A stretch of DNA of 64,000 bases from CBDBBY01 sp965205055 (GCA_965205055.1 OZ242030.1:3844001-3908000), one strand, 5' to 3'. Shown: positions 34,477-43,833, numbered from the stretch's first letter. The notes: generated by a model not told the origin, from the sequence alone. Numbers and translations are program-made.

Positions 34477-35148
34477 TCACTCGCCGGATTTGGGTCGTGC
34501 GCCGAACACGGCGGTTCCGACGCGAACATGGGTTGCGCCAAGCTTAACCGCCGACTCGAAATCCGCGCTCATTCCCATGCTGAGGCCGCTCAGGCCGTTG
34601 CGTTCGGCAATCTTCGCAAGCAGCGCGAAATGGAGCGAAGGGACATCGTCGAGCGGCGGGATGCACATGAGGCCGCTGACCGGCAAGCCGAGCTTGCGGA
34701 TCTCGGCGACGAATTCGTCCGCGTCCTCCGGCAGCACTCCGGATTTCTGCGGCTCCTCTCCCGTGTTGACTTGAATGAAAAGATCGGGGCACTCGCCTAG
34801 TTCCTGTGAGAGCGTCGCGATGCGCTGGGCGATTTTGAGCCGGTCGATTGAGTGGATTGCGCGGAACAGCGACATCGCCACGCGGACCTTGTTCGACTGC
34901 AGCGGGCCGAGAAGATGAAGCTCAGCGGACGGGTGCCTCTCCATGAGCGGGGGCCATTTCGCGGTGGCCTCCTGCACTCTGTTCTCGCCGAATATCCGGT
35001 GGCCTTGGTCCAGAACCTGGACGATTCTTTCCTCCGGCTGCAGCTTGGAGACCGCGATCAAACTGGTCGAGCCCGGCCCTTTGCCCGCTTCGGCTTCCGC
35101 CGCATGCACCCGTGCGAGAATATCAGATAGCGACATGTCCAACGCCAT
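34477..35148 (-). CDS. yggS: YggS-family pyridoxal phosphate homeostasis protein
   Basis: The 223-residue PLP-binding alanine-racemase-fold protein has the PLP lysine in LIAVSKLQP near 32, GENRVQE near 56, HLLGPLQSNKV near 80 and LSMGMSADFESAV near 195, followed by THVRVGTAVFG. YggS binds PLP without catalysing a reaction and keeps vitamin B6 and amino-acid pools balanced. I use ATG 35148; the ATG at 35136 is also possible and the longer frame from 35196 is less likely. The downstream 32-codon ORF and methyltransferase gene appear to share its transcript. Confidence 0.93.
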   Translation of the reverse strand: MALDMSLSDILARVHAAEAEAGKGPGSTSLIAVSKLQPEERIVQVLDQGHRIFGENRVQEATAKWPPLMERHPSAELHLLGPLQSNKVRVAMSLFRAIHSIDRLKIAQRIATLSQELGECPDLFIQVNTGEEPQKSGVLPEDADEFVAEIRKLGLPVSGLMCIPPLDDVPSLHFALLAKIAERNGLSGLSMGMSADFESAVKLGATHVRVGTAVFGARPKSGE

Positions 35149-35503
35149 CGCGCAGATTCCGTTCGAAGGCAATTTCGCATGAATTCGGCCTCGCATAAAG
35201 CGAGTATATGCCGTCGATCATGCCTTTCGCCGAAAGCAAACGATTGTAGGCGAAGCGGCTTGCGCTGGTCCAGTGTAGACGAAACCTGCGCGGCGCTTTC
35301 GGCGAAGCCCGTCCTCCGAGAAGCCGGAGATCTGCCCGAGACAAATTCGTCGATTCGCGCCCCGACGGCGCGGGCGGCATTGAAGCGGCCGAGAAGACCA
35401 ATGCGAGGTTCCTGCCGCCGCGACTGGCCGATTTTCGATAAATCTTGTGTTGATGTGTCGAAACGGCTAATCAATCAGGCGTATTCAATCCGGGAGATTT
35501 GAA
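35149..35503. other. Divergent intergenic region between yggS and the DUF3576 gene
   Basis: There is no gene in these 355 bases; a plus-strand frame here is Arg/Ser-rich and has no start signal. The region probably holds the promoters for yggS and for the DUF3576-leuS operon. No clear boxes are seen. Confidence 0.35.
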
Positions 35504-35986
35504 ATGGCATTTGCCCGCCTGATCGCCGCTTCGCTTGCCGCCGCCGCTTTGGCGGTCGCCGGTTGCTCCGGAAACGGAGGCAACAGATCCGGATCCGGAG
35601 GCGGCGGCGGACTTTTCGCGGGAAGCTCCGATTCCGAAGGCGGATCGACGGTTTGGGATCTGTTCGGCAACAACAACAGTCCCGACACGGCGTTCCAAGT
35701 GAACAGGTATATTTGGAATGCGTCCTTGGACGTATTGGACTTTCTGCCGCTGGAGACCGTGGAGCCGTTCACCGGCGTCATCGAGACGGGCTGGGGCCGC
35801 CCGCCCAACGGCCGCGCCGAATACAGGGTCACGGTGCTGATCAAGGATCCCGCGCTGGATGCGCGGGCATTGTCGGTGTCCGTCTACGACAGGTCGGGGC
35901 CTGTCGATGCCGACGTCGTGGAAGAGATAGAAAACGCGATTCTATCCAGAGCCCGCCAACTTCGAAAAGCCGACTCGGAACTTTGA
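35504..35986 (+). CDS. DUF3576 lipoprotein
   Basis: The 160-residue lipoprotein has an N-terminal signal (FARLIAASLAAAALAV) and lipobox AVAGC at residues 17-21. A Gly/Ser-rich linker leads into a conserved DUF3576 domain (WDLFGNNNSPDTAFQVNRYI near 51-70, then FLPLETVEPF and GRAEYRVTVLIKD). In alphaproteobacteria this gene commonly precedes leuS, as here. The protein should be anchored in the envelope; its role is not established. Confidence 0.92.
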   Translation: MAFARLIAASLAAAALAVAGCSGNGGNRSGSGGGGGLFAGSSDSEGGSTVWDLFGNNNSPDTAFQVNRYIWNASLDVLDFLPLETVEPFTGVIETGWGRPPNGRAEYRVTVLIKDPALDARALSVSVYDRSGPVDADVVEEIENAILSRARQLRKADSEL

Positions 35987-36004
35987 ATCGGCCGGGTTGA
36001 ACCA

Positions 36005-36021
36005 AAGCGGCGATGCCGCTT
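36005..36021 (+). promoter_or_regulatory. Stem-loop before leuS
   Basis: AAGCGGC (36005-36011), the loop GAT, and GCCGCTT (36015-36021) form a perfect 7-bp hairpin between the DUF3576 stop and the leuS start. It has no U-tract, so it may be a weak attenuator or mRNA-stabilising element. Confidence 0.4.
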
Positions 36022-36037
36022 CCACGAAAGCGATGTG

Positions 36038-38608
36038 ATGCCGGATTACGACGCTCAGGAACTTGAACCGCGCTGGCGGAAGGCTTGGGACGACGCGGGT
36101 ATTTTCTGCACCCGCAGAGACGAATCGAAGCCCAAATACTATGTCCTCGAGATGTTTCCTTACCCCTCGGGCAAAATCCACATGGGGCACGTGCGCAATT
36201 ACACGATGGGCGACGTGATTGCGCGCTATCGCAAGGCCAAGGGATTCAACGTTCTTCATCCGATGGGGTGGGACGCGTTCGGCATGCCCGCAGAGAACGC
36301 CGCGATGGACAACAACGTCCATCCGGGGACATGGACGCGGGAAAACATCGCCGACATGCGGAAGCAGCTCATGCAGCTCGGACTCTCCATCGATTGGAGC
36401 CGCGAGCTCGCGACCTGCGATCCCGAATACTACGGCCCGCAGCAAGCCATGTTCTTGGACATGATGGACAAGGGACTTGTTTATCGCAAGAAGGCGGTCG
36501 TCAACTGGGATCCGGTCGACCAGACGGTGCTTGCCAATGAGCAGGTGATCGACGGCAAGGGATGGCGGTCCGGCGCGGAAGTCGAACGCAAGGCGCTGGA
36601 CCAATGGTTTTTCCGGATCGGCGACTACTCCGAGGAATTGCTTGCGGCCCTCGACGGTCTGGGAGGGTGGCCGGAGAAGGTCCGGCTGATGCAGCGGAAC
36701 TGGATCGGAAAATCGCGGGGGCTGGAATTCGAATTCGAAACGGTCGGCGCCCCGCCGGGGCACGGACGGCTCGGCGTCTATACGACGCGTCCGGATACGC
36801 TGATGGGAGCGACTTTCGCAGCCGTCTCGCCTGACCATCCGCTTGCGGAGGAGCTTGCGGCTGCGGACGGCCGAATCGCTGGCTTCATCGCTGCCTGCAA
36901 ATCATCCGGATTGTCCGAAGCGGAACTGGAGACGGCCGAAAAGGTCGGAATCGCGACATCGGTTCGAGTGAAGCATCCGTTCGACGAAGGCGTGGAGCTT
37001 CCCGTCTGGATCGCCAATTTCATACTGATGGAATACGGAACGGGGGCGATATTCGGCTGTCCGGCCCACGATCAGCGGGATCTGGAGTTCGCGCGGAAAT
37101 ACGATCTCGGCGTGATCGACGTTTTCGAGGCCGTCGAGTCCGGAGCGCCGGTCGCGGACACGGCCTTCGTGCCTGCCAAGGAAGAGCCGGTCAGGTACGT
37201 TCGCCCGGTCGCGGGCGGCGAAATCCAGACCGGATCGGAGGCGGTCAACGCGGCGATCGACCATTGCGAAAAGGCCGGAGTGGGAAAAGGCGTAACGAAG
37301 TACAGGCTTCGCGACTGGGGCCTTAGCCGCCAGCGCTACTGGGGCTGTCCCATCCCCGTTGTGCACTGCGACGCCTGCGGAATTGTCGCGGAGCGGAAGG
37401 AGAACCTTCCGATCATTCTTCCCGAGGAAGCCGATTTCAGCATTCCGGGCAATCCGCTCTCCCGCAACGACGAATGGAGACGCTGCGAGTGTCCCGAGTG
37501 CGGCGGATCCGCATTGCGGGAGACCGACACGATGGATACCTTCGTGGACAGCTCCTGGTATTTCGTAAGGTTCACGGCCCCGCGGGCGAAAGTCCCGACG
37601 GTGCGCGAAGAAGCCGATTACTGGATGAATGTGGACCAGTACATCGGCGGGATTGAGCATGCGATCCTGCACCTGCTGTATTCGCGGTTCTTCGCGCGCG
37701 CCATGGCCTTGACCGGTCATCTCTCCGAAAAGGCGATCGAGCCGTTCGACGCCTTGTTCACGCAAGGGATGGTGACGCACGAAATCTACATGACCCGGGA
37801 CGGGGCGGGGCGGCCCGTCTACCATTTCCCGACGGACGTCGAGATCGGAACCGACGGGGCGGTTCTCAAGGAGACGGGCGAGCCCGTCGAAGTCATCCCG
37901 TCCGCCAAAATGGCGAAATCCAAAAAGAACGTCATCAATCCGGAAGACCTGATCAAGAAGTACGGGGCGGACACGGCGAGGTGGTACATCATTTCGGACT
38001 CGCCTCCGGACCGAGACGTCGAGTGGACGACGACAGGAGTCGAGGGGGCGTCGAAGCATCTTCAGCGCGTGCTTCGCATGGCGCGGACGGTCGCCGGCGC
38101 CGACGCTGCGGGCAGCGAGGACGAAGTCGGCGCCCTCGAGCAAGCCGTTCACCGCACGATCGACGAGGTTACCAAAGGGATTGAAGGATTTTCGTTCAAC
38201 AAGTCGGTGGCGAAGCTTTACGAGCTGACGAACACCATTGCCCGCTCGAATGCAGGTTCGAAAGCGAAGGCTGAAGCGATGCGAACGCTTGCGCGGCTGA
38301 TGTCTCCGATGACTCCTCATCTTTCGGAAGAGATATGGAGCGCGCTCGGCGGCGAAGGGCTCGTCGCTTCGCTCGACTGGCCGGAGCCCGACCCTGAACT
38401 GCTGATTGAAGAGACCGTGACGTTGCCCATACAGGTGGACGGCAAGCGAAGATCCCAGGTCACCGTGACTCGGAACTTGGCGCGTGAAGAGCTTGAAGCT
38501 CTCGTGCTCAAAGACGAGGCCGTGCGGAATATTCTCGCGGGCCGGCAGGTCGGCAAGATCGTCGTGGTGCCGGGCAGGATCGTGAATGTCGTCACCCGGT
38601 CGGCGTAA
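36038..38608 (+). CDS. leuS: Leucyl-tRNA synthetase
   Basis: The class I synthetase of 856 residues charges tRNA-Leu. The HIGH-type motif is PYPSGKIHMGH near 41-51. The CP1 editing domain holds TTRPDTLMGAT near 248-258. A zinc-like pair CDACG and CPECGG flanks residues about 445-490. The KMSKS-type loop is KMAKSKKN near 624-631. The C-terminal anticodon-binding domain includes LMSPMTPHLSEEIW. ATG 36038 is preferred; a GTG one codon earlier is also possible. It overlaps lptE by 23 bases, which is typical of this operon. Confidence 0.98.
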   Translation: MPDYDAQELEPRWRKAWDDAGIFCTRRDESKPKYYVLEMFPYPSGKIHMGHVRNYTMGDVIARYRKAKGFNVLHPMGWDAFGMPAENAAMDNNVHPGTWTRENIADMRKQLMQLGLSIDWSRELATCDPEYYGPQQAMFLDMMDKGLVYRKKAVVNWDPVDQTVLANEQVIDGKGWRSGAEVERKALDQWFFRIGDYSEELLAALDGLGGWPEKVRLMQRNWIGKSRGLEFEFETVGAPPGHGRLGVYTTRPDTLMGATFAAVSPDHPLAEELAAADGRIAGFIAACKSSGLSEAELETAEKVGIATSVRVKHPFDEGVELPVWIANFILMEYGTGAIFGCPAHDQRDLEFARKYDLGVIDVFEAVESGAPVADTAFVPAKEEPVRYVRPVAGGEIQTGSEAVNAAIDHCEKAGVGKGVTKYRLRDWGLSRQRYWGCPIPVVHCDACGIVAERKENLPIILPEEADFSIPGNPLSRNDEWRRCECPECGGSALRETDTMDTFVDSSWYFVRFTAPRAKVPTVREEADYWMNVDQYIGGIEHAILHLLYSRFFARAMALTGHLSEKAIEPFDALFTQGMVTHEIYMTRDGAGRPVYHFPTDVEIGTDGAVLKETGEPVEVIPSAKMAKSKKNVINPEDLIKKYGADTARWYIISDSPPDRDVEWTTTGVEGASKHLQRVLRMARTVAGADAAGSEDEVGALEQAVHRTIDEVTKGIEGFSFNKSVAKLYELTNTIARSNAGSKAKAEAMRTLARLMSPMTPHLSEEIWSALGGEGLVASLDWPEPDPELLIEETVTLPIQVDGKRRSQVTVTRNLAREELEALVLKDEAVRNILAGRQVGKIVVVPGRIVNVVTRSA

Positions 38609-39083
38609 AGCGCTTGCGCTGATTGCATGCGCGCCTCTCGGCGCATGCGGATTCAGCCCGGCTTCGATTGGAAACGGCGGCGCGGGATCATATTTCGGAC
38701 AGTTTGAAGTTCAGGTTGCAGGCGGCCGCGAAGGCTTCGTTCTGGAAAGCGCGCTTCTTGACAAGCTGGGAGCGCCGGTCGGCTCGCCGCGATACCGGCT
38801 TGTCGTCGGGCTGGAGTTCGGAACTCTGGAAACCGCGGCGCCCGGAGCGACGGGAGACAGTCGTCGGGCTTTGGACGGGACGGCGAAATTCGAGATCATC
38901 GACCTCGCCGACGGCAGCATTCTCCTTTCGGACAAGGTGTCGAGCTGGACATCGTGGAAGGAGACGCGCCGGACCGCGGCGACGCTTGCTGCGCGCCGGG
39001 ACGCGGAGGACCGGGTGCTTATGCAATTGGCTTACAGGATCGTCGAGCAAATTACCGTTTTCGACGGGAGTTGGAGGCGTTGA
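38586..39083 (+). CDS. lptE: LPS assembly lipoprotein LptE
   Basis: The 165-residue outer-membrane lipoprotein has a twin-Arg-like basic start, then a hydrophobic core and lipobox LGACG near residues 18-22. The rest is a beta-rich LptE domain (for example YRLVVGLEFGTLET near 69 and DLADGSILLSDKVSSW near 105). LptE plugs LptD and helps insert LPS. Position between leuS and holA is the usual alphaproteobacterial and wider proteobacterial arrangement. Its stop overlaps the TTG start of holA (TTGA). Confidence 0.9.
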   Translation: MSSPGRRKALALIACAPLGACGFSPASIGNGGAGSYFGQFEVQVAGGREGFVLESALLDKLGAPVGSPRYRLVVGLEFGTLETAAPGATGDSRRALDGTAKFEIIDLADGSILLSDKVSSWTSWKETRRTAATLAARRDAEDRVLMQLAYRIVEQITVFDGSWRR

Positions 39084-40105
39084 AGCTCAGTCCAAGGGAT
39101 GTTTCGGGCTATTGCAGCAAGCCCGATCCTTCCAAGGCGGGGCTGCTGATCTACGGCGCCGATCCATTGCGCGTCGCGGCGCTGCTCGAAAAAGCCGTTC
39201 TGGCTCTCGTCGGCCCAAGCGGGAAAGACGAGTTTCGGCTGCTCCGTCTGGCCGCCGACGAGGTGCAGCGGGATGGCGGAGAACTTGCGGCTGCTGTGAA
39301 ATCGCAGAGTTTTTTTCCCGGCCAGAGGGCGGTCGTCGTCGAGAATGCCGCGGACGGCATCACGAAAGCGGTCGAATGGGCTTTCAAGGAGCGCGCCGAA
39401 GGCGATGCGCCGATCATTGCTGCCGCCGGAATGCTGCGGCCGACTTCAAAGCTTCGGAAACTGTTTGAAAGCCATAAGGACGCCTACTGCGCGCCGGTCT
39501 ACGCGGACCAGATTTCAAGTTTTGAAATCAAGGAAGCCGTCAGGAATGCCGGTTTAAATCGCGTATCTCCTTCCGCGATGTCGGACATTGAGGCATTGGG
39601 CAAGTTCATGTCGCCGCAAGCTCTCAAATTGTTTCTAGATAAAATCGCGCTTTATAAGTTGAGCGACGATTCCGATTTGGCGCCTGACGACGTGGAGGCT
39701 TGCGCGTCCGACGGCGGGGAAATGCAGCTTGACGACCTTATGAACGCCGTTGCCGACGGGCATCAGGAAAAAGTCTGCCCGGCCATAAGGCGGCTTTGCA
39801 GCCAAGGCTATGCGCCGATATCGATCTGCATTATTGCGCAGAGGATGTTTCGGAATATTCTCTTGGTCGCCAGCGATCCTTCCGGCCCGGAAGTCGGCGT
39901 TGCGCGGATTCGCCCTCCCGTGCTGGGCCGCAAGAAGCAAAGGCTGATGCAGCACGCGACGCGGTGGGGAGCGAAGGGGGCGGAGTCCGCTTTGCTTCGA
40001 CTCGGCCGCACGGACAGATATGTGCGTTCAGGCCGTCCGATTCCGGCGCTTGAAGCTGTGGAAGGCACGCTGGTCAGAATCGCGAGAACCGGGAAATCGA
40101 CATGA
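39080..40105 (+). CDS. holA: DNA polymerase III delta subunit
   Basis: The 341-residue clamp-loader subunit opens the sliding clamp at the replication fork. Recognisable segments are GLLIYGADPLRVAALLEKA near 21-39, an RLAADEVQRDGGEL region near 57, FFPGQRAVVVENA near 78, and APISICIIAQRMFRNIL near 247. I chose the TTG at 39080: it overlaps the lptE stop, has GGAGG upstream and gives the usual length; the longer frame from 38954 does not. Gene order leuS-lptE-holA supports it. Confidence 0.93.
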   Translation: MKLSPRDVSGYCSKPDPSKAGLLIYGADPLRVAALLEKAVLALVGPSGKDEFRLLRLAADEVQRDGGELAAAVKSQSFFPGQRAVVVENAADGITKAVEWAFKERAEGDAPIIAAAGMLRPTSKLRKLFESHKDAYCAPVYADQISSFEIKEAVRNAGLNRVSPSAMSDIEALGKFMSPQALKLFLDKIALYKLSDDSDLAPDDVEACASDGGEMQLDDLMNAVADGHQEKVCPAIRRLCSQGYAPISICIIAQRMFRNILLVASDPSGPEVGVARIRPPVLGRKKQRLMQHATRWGAKGAESALLRLGRTDRYVRSGRPIPALEAVEGTLVRIARTGKST

Positions 40106-40692
40106 TTGAAGTGATTGGAAACATCCGCAGCCGGGCCTTCAGGGTGCTTTGGATGCTGGAAGAGCTCGGAGAGCCTTACGTTCACAAGGCGGCAAACCCG
40201 CATTCCGCCGATGTGCTCAAGTGGAACCCGACCGGCAAGATACCGGTTCTTGTCGAAGACGGAGCGGCAATCACCGACAGCACGGCGATCATCGAGTATC
40301 TCGCGGACAAAAAAGGTCGGTATTCTTTGCCGTCCGGTACTTTGGAAAGAGCGAAGCAGGACAGCTTGACGAACTTCTTGCTGGACGAGCTGGACGGGTG
40401 CCTTTGGGCGGCCGCTCGGCACAGTTTCATATTGCCGGAAGAAAGACGGGTGCCGGATCTCAAGGCGACGCTGAAGTGGGAATTCGCCCGCTCGCTGAAA
40501 ACGCTGGCATCCAGAATGGGCGACGGCCCCTTCCTGATGGGCGATCATATGACGGTGCCCGATTTCATACTGGCTCACTGCGGACGATGGGCGCAGGTCG
40601 CGAAATTCGACATCGGCGAGCCCAAGGTGGCGGCCCGCATTGAACAGCTGCAGAACCGCCCGGCGTTCCGCAAGTTGATCGAAATGGCTTGA
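40102..40692 (+). CDS. Glutathione S-transferase family protein
   Basis: The 196-residue cytosolic GST has a thioredoxin-like N-terminal half (IEVIGNIRSRAFRVLWMLEE, WNPTGKIPVLVEDG with the cis-Pro near 50, and ITDSTAIIEYLA for the glutathione gamma-glutamyl site near 58-69) and an all-helical C-terminal half ending in the usual RPAFRKLIEMA. The ATG overlaps the holA stop by 4 bp. Substrate unknown. Confidence 0.92.
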   Translation: MIEVIGNIRSRAFRVLWMLEELGEPYVHKAANPHSADVLKWNPTGKIPVLVEDGAAITDSTAIIEYLADKKGRYSLPSGTLERAKQDSLTNFLLDELDGCLWAAARHSFILPEERRVPDLKATLKWEFARSLKTLASRMGDGPFLMGDHMTVPDFILAHCGRWAQVAKFDIGEPKVAARIEQLQNRPAFRKLIEMA

Positions 40693-40703
40693 CGGCTCGA
40701 TCA

Positions 40704-40745
40704 GCGCGTCCTTCCGCCCGGAGACCAAACCGGCGGCGGACGCGC
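40704..40745 (+). terminator. Hairpin downstream of the GST gene
   Basis: GCGCGTCC (40704-40711) pairs with GGACGCGC (40738-40745), and inside it CCGCC (40714-40718) pairs with GGCGG (40732-40736). It is a strong GC-rich stem 12 bases after the GST stop. There is no T-tract, so it is a plausible terminator or 3'-end stabiliser for the leuS operon. Confidence 0.5.
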
Positions 40746-40883
40746 ATTCAGGAATAACTGCAATGCCTTTCGCAAGAAATTGCGCACGGCATGCGTTGGG
40801 CGGCAAAGCATAAATTCCTGCCTCGACGGACGGCTGGATTCATGCTGTTGCCGTCGAATGAGGAAACGAATATCGATCTTCCG

Positions 40884-41041
40884 CTAGGAGCGTGTCCGAG
40901 AAATAGCCGCAGCTGAATTTGACGGAAATTTTCGGTACAGCATCTAGGAAATGATGGTCATTGTATCTATATGTTGCGCTACACAACATCAATGAATCTG
41001 CGTATATTGGCGACGATACGAATACTCGGACACGCTCCTAG
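40884..41041. mobile_element. MITE-like element with 13-bp terminal inverted repeats and CTAG duplication
   Basis: The 158-base unit is bounded by CTAG-GAGCGTGTCCGAG on the left (40884-40900) and the exact inverse CTCGGACACGCTC-CTAG on the right (41025-41041). CTAG on both sides fits a 4-bp target duplication of the YTAR type used by IS5-like elements. The interior of about 124 bases has no ORF. The right CTAG supplies the stop codon of the adjacent Abi gene. Confidence 0.75.
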
Positions 41042-41742
41042 AACTTGATTGCCCGGTCAGCGTCCTTGGACAAGAGCATCTCCTCTACCCGGCTATGATG
41101 ACGGATCCATGCAGCCGTTGCCGGCGAAATCCACTCTGTGACCTCTAGAATTCTCTCGTGGTCGCGGCGTAGGTGGCGTCTGAAAATCGGCTCGTGGTGC
41201 GCTATCCGGTTTCTGAATTTCCTTCTGTAGTTCAGAGTGTTGTAAATCTCCCTGCGGGCAAGGCCCTTCGGAAACGCTCGATGCAATGCCGGTCTCCAAA
41301 GAGTTTCTTCGTAGTCACAATGCGCGTTGCCATCCGAATCGAATCGGCTGCCGGAATCAAAGAGCGAGACCCAAAAACCGAATGACAGCACCGCCACAAC
41401 CTTGGGAACCTCGATCATGCTGCCATTGTGATAACGAGCTATTATCTTCGCCTCATTGATCTTTTTTCGAGCACCCTTGTTAAGCCCTGCGTCAGGTTCA
41501 TCGAACCATTCCAATCCGTATTTTTTTGATAGCTCACGATGCATTGCATTGCGAAGTGCGATCTCAAGGCATTGTAGAGGTCCATAGAATGCGGCGCTAA
41601 TTGCGGTATTCCAAGCGTAATCGCGTAGTGCGATAGCCTGATCGCCGTCGGCAGAAGCAAGATAGGTGCTAAAGCGTTCGCAGGAAAGTGAATTCATGAA
41701 CTCAGTATTGCTATCGCCACAATAGAAATTTTTACTTGACAA
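41038..41742 (-). CDS. Abi-like (Abi_2, HEPN-type) abortive infection protein
   Basis: The 234-residue protein matches the AbiD/AbiF-like Abi_2 family: an ERFSTYLASADGDQAIALRDY opening, PLQCLEIALRNAMHRELS near 55-72, a central FGFWVSLFD segment, and the HEPN RNase motif RNRIAHHEPIF near 182-192. Such proteins are thought to cleave RNA and arrest infected cells. The start is TTG behind AAGGAGATAAG; an ATG lies 15 codons later. The stop TAG lies in the CTAG flank of a MITE-like element, so the natural C-terminus may have been altered by that insertion. Confidence 0.88.
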   Translation of the reverse strand: MSSKNFYCGDSNTEFMNSLSCERFSTYLASADGDQAIALRDYAWNTAISAAFYGPLQCLEIALRNAMHRELSKKYGLEWFDEPDAGLNKGARKKINEAKIIARYHNGSMIEVPKVVAVLSFGFWVSLFDSGSRFDSDGNAHCDYEETLWRPALHRAFPKGLARREIYNTLNYRRKFRNRIAHHEPIFRRHLRRDHERILEVTEWISPATAAWIRHHSRVEEMLLSKDADRAIKF

Positions 41743-42452
41743 ACTTATCTCCTTAATCCAAATTACAAAACTGTAAGCCCTGTGGTCGCCTCTGCTACGG
41801 TATGCGGCTCAGGGCACGGCTTTCCTTAATTGCGATTCAAAAGCCCTCTCAGGCGATTTCATTGCACAGGGCTAATACGTTTTTTTTCCTGTAGTGTCCA
41901 CGGTCATGATCTTGACGTCGGATGATCGCAACTCCGACGAAATGGCCAACGGGCGGATCTGAGTTCCGGTGACGACCATGCGCCTGCGCCGGACAGAATG
42001 ATAGTGCGTCCCTTACAACGGTTCAGCTTGACGCGCCGCAGCGCGATTTCGCCGAGATGGTTCCTTCCGAATATCGGCTTCAGCACGTTTTCGCAGTATG
42101 GAATCTGCGCATTCCGCTGAGCTGGCCCGCCGAAATCGCTGCAAGGCTCGTCGTTCCAAGGGCACGTTCCAAATTTTTGGTCAGTCGGCGGCGCGAAGAA
42201 GACACCAATCGAATAAGCCGCCGCCGCAATTGTTTTCGATGCAGTATTTGGCGGCGAGCAAAGCGTTTGCGCTCGGCATCGAACAGCGGCGTCTCGCCCC
42301 TCATCCATCCAAAGAGAGTGGGTTGCGCCCTGCTGATGGCTGATCGTGCAAGTTTCGCAAGCATGCGGTATGAACGGCGAAATTTGTTTCCGCCAAGTTC
42401 GATATCCGGATCGGCCAAGCCATCCGAGGTTGGTGAAGCCAAGGAGGCGCAA
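41743..42452. other. Region without a recognised gene
   Basis: These 710 bases lie between the divergent Abi and DUF2125 genes. Both strands hold frames of about 180-210 codons, but all lack ribosome sites and conserved motifs and they contradict each other. AAGGAGG at 42441-42447 serves the DUF2125 gene. The promoter of the Abi gene is probably in the AT-rich 41745-41780 stretch. Confidence 0.35.
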
Positions 42453-43769
42453 TTGAACAAAAAGCTTGTCGCCATTCTCGTTGCCGCGACGGTTTGCGCG
42501 CCGTCTGCATTCGCAGAGGTGACCGCTAGGGAAGTCGTGGACCTGTTTCTGGAGTCGGCGCGATCCTCCGGATTGACCGTGGAGTACGCGAATGAACGAG
42601 CGGGGCCCAATGCGCTTGTCCTTGAAGATGCGCGGCTGTCAATTTTGCAAGACGGCGCCTCGATTGCGATTGAGCCCGAGTGGATTCGGTTTGCCGAGTT
42701 GGGGGACGGCACCGTCGCCGTAACCTTTCCTGATGAGGTTCCGATCAGCGCGACCGGCGATGCCGATTCGGCCGATTCGGGCGCTTTCGAGGGAACGATT
42801 GCGACGACGGGCTACAAGGTGGTCGTGGAAAGAAACGGCGAATCTTGTCTGTTGTCGTCTCAAGCCGAAAATTTTGCGATCAATTTGGAAGAAGCTCTGT
42901 TTTCCAGAACGACCGAAGTCAAAAATCTGCGTTCAAAGATGGCGATGTCGGGAGCGCTTCCGGAGTCCAGATCCGATGGCGACGAATTTGCTCCCGAGTC
43001 GATCCAGTTCAGCTTCGACAGCTTGGAACACACCGTGCGGCCTTTGACCCCCGGAGCCACGCCGTACAGCACCCTCCTGAAAAATAGCGACATTGGCATC
43101 AGCAGAAATTCGCCGCAGGAAACGGAATTCAACGCAACGTATTCTGAATTGGAATTCAAATACGGCGAGATCTTCGGCTTCAAAACCGGAGCGGTCGGCA
43201 TTTCGTCCCGGTATCTCGAAAGATCGGACGGGGGCGACGATGAATTCAATATCGGCATTTCGCTGGACGAGCTTGCCTTGCGCGATGCATTTCTTGAACT
43301 TTTTGACAGGTCGGGAAAGATTCCGCGCGAGCCCGGCAGCTTCAGCGCGAAAGCGATCATGAACTTCAGAGGCGGCTGGCTGGACGAGTTCCTGTCGGAG
43401 GACGAAACTTGGAATGATGCGGATTCTCCGGGCTTGAAGCGGTTTAAGGTGCAAGGCATCAATGCGAGTTGGGGAGGCGCATCCGTCGATGTTGCCGGCG
43501 ATATGCGGTTCAAGCCGGCCATGGACGCGGCAGGCAACATGTCGTTCGCGCCGGCAGGCGTCCTGGACGTCCGGCTGGACGGCGTGCTGGCGCTTTTGGA
43601 TTTGTTCGTCGCTGCAGGCGCAATGTCGGCGGCGGACACGGCGGGATTGCGCATTCTTATTGCAGGAATGGGCGAGCCGGCGGCGGGCAAAGCCGACAGC
43701 TATATGTTTCACATGGACTTCGAGCCAGGCAGGCCGCTGCTGGTGAACGGAAATCCGTCGCCGTTCTGA
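42453..43769 (+). CDS. DUF2125 periplasmic protein
   Basis: The protein of about 438 residues has a signal peptide (NKKLVAILVAATVCAPSAFA) and an exported beta-rich body matching DUF2125 in its order of segments (GYKVVVERNG near 126, a NATYSELEFKYGE strand near 225, and LRILIAGMG near the end). The start is TTG with a perfect AAGGAGG 5 bases upstream; the frame from ATG 42057 has no site and would put the signal sequence inside the protein. In alphaproteobacteria this gene often lies near cell-envelope genes, as here before pmbA and waaA. Its function is not established. Confidence 0.82.
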   Translation: MNKKLVAILVAATVCAPSAFAEVTAREVVDLFLESARSSGLTVEYANERAGPNALVLEDARLSILQDGASIAIEPEWIRFAELGDGTVAVTFPDEVPISATGDADSADSGAFEGTIATTGYKVVVERNGESCLLSSQAENFAINLEEALFSRTTEVKNLRSKMAMSGALPESRSDGDEFAPESIQFSFDSLEHTVRPLTPGATPYSTLLKNSDIGISRNSPQETEFNATYSELEFKYGEIFGFKTGAVGISSRYLERSDGGDDEFNIGISLDELALRDAFLELFDRSGKIPREPGSFSAKAIMNFRGGWLDEFLSEDETWNDADSPGLKRFKVQGINASWGGASVDVAGDMRFKPAMDAAGNMSFAPAGVLDVRLDGVLALLDLFVAAGAMSAADTAGLRILIAGMGEPAAGKADSYMFHMDFEPGRPLLVNGNPSPF

Positions 43770-43833
43770 TCTTGGACGATTCAATCCCACTTGCAATCTT
43801 TTGACCTGTCGGATTCACCGGTTTAGGAACGGA

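Noticed and set aside
36902..38320. 472-codon frame antisense to leuS
   Set aside because: It is the mirror of a GC-rich conserved gene, has Arg-rich unlike-protein composition, and leuS on the other strand is certain.
41904..42452. 182-codon frame before the DUF2125 gene
   Set aside because: No known motif and no start signal; a competing frame on the same strand covers the region. I left it as unassigned.
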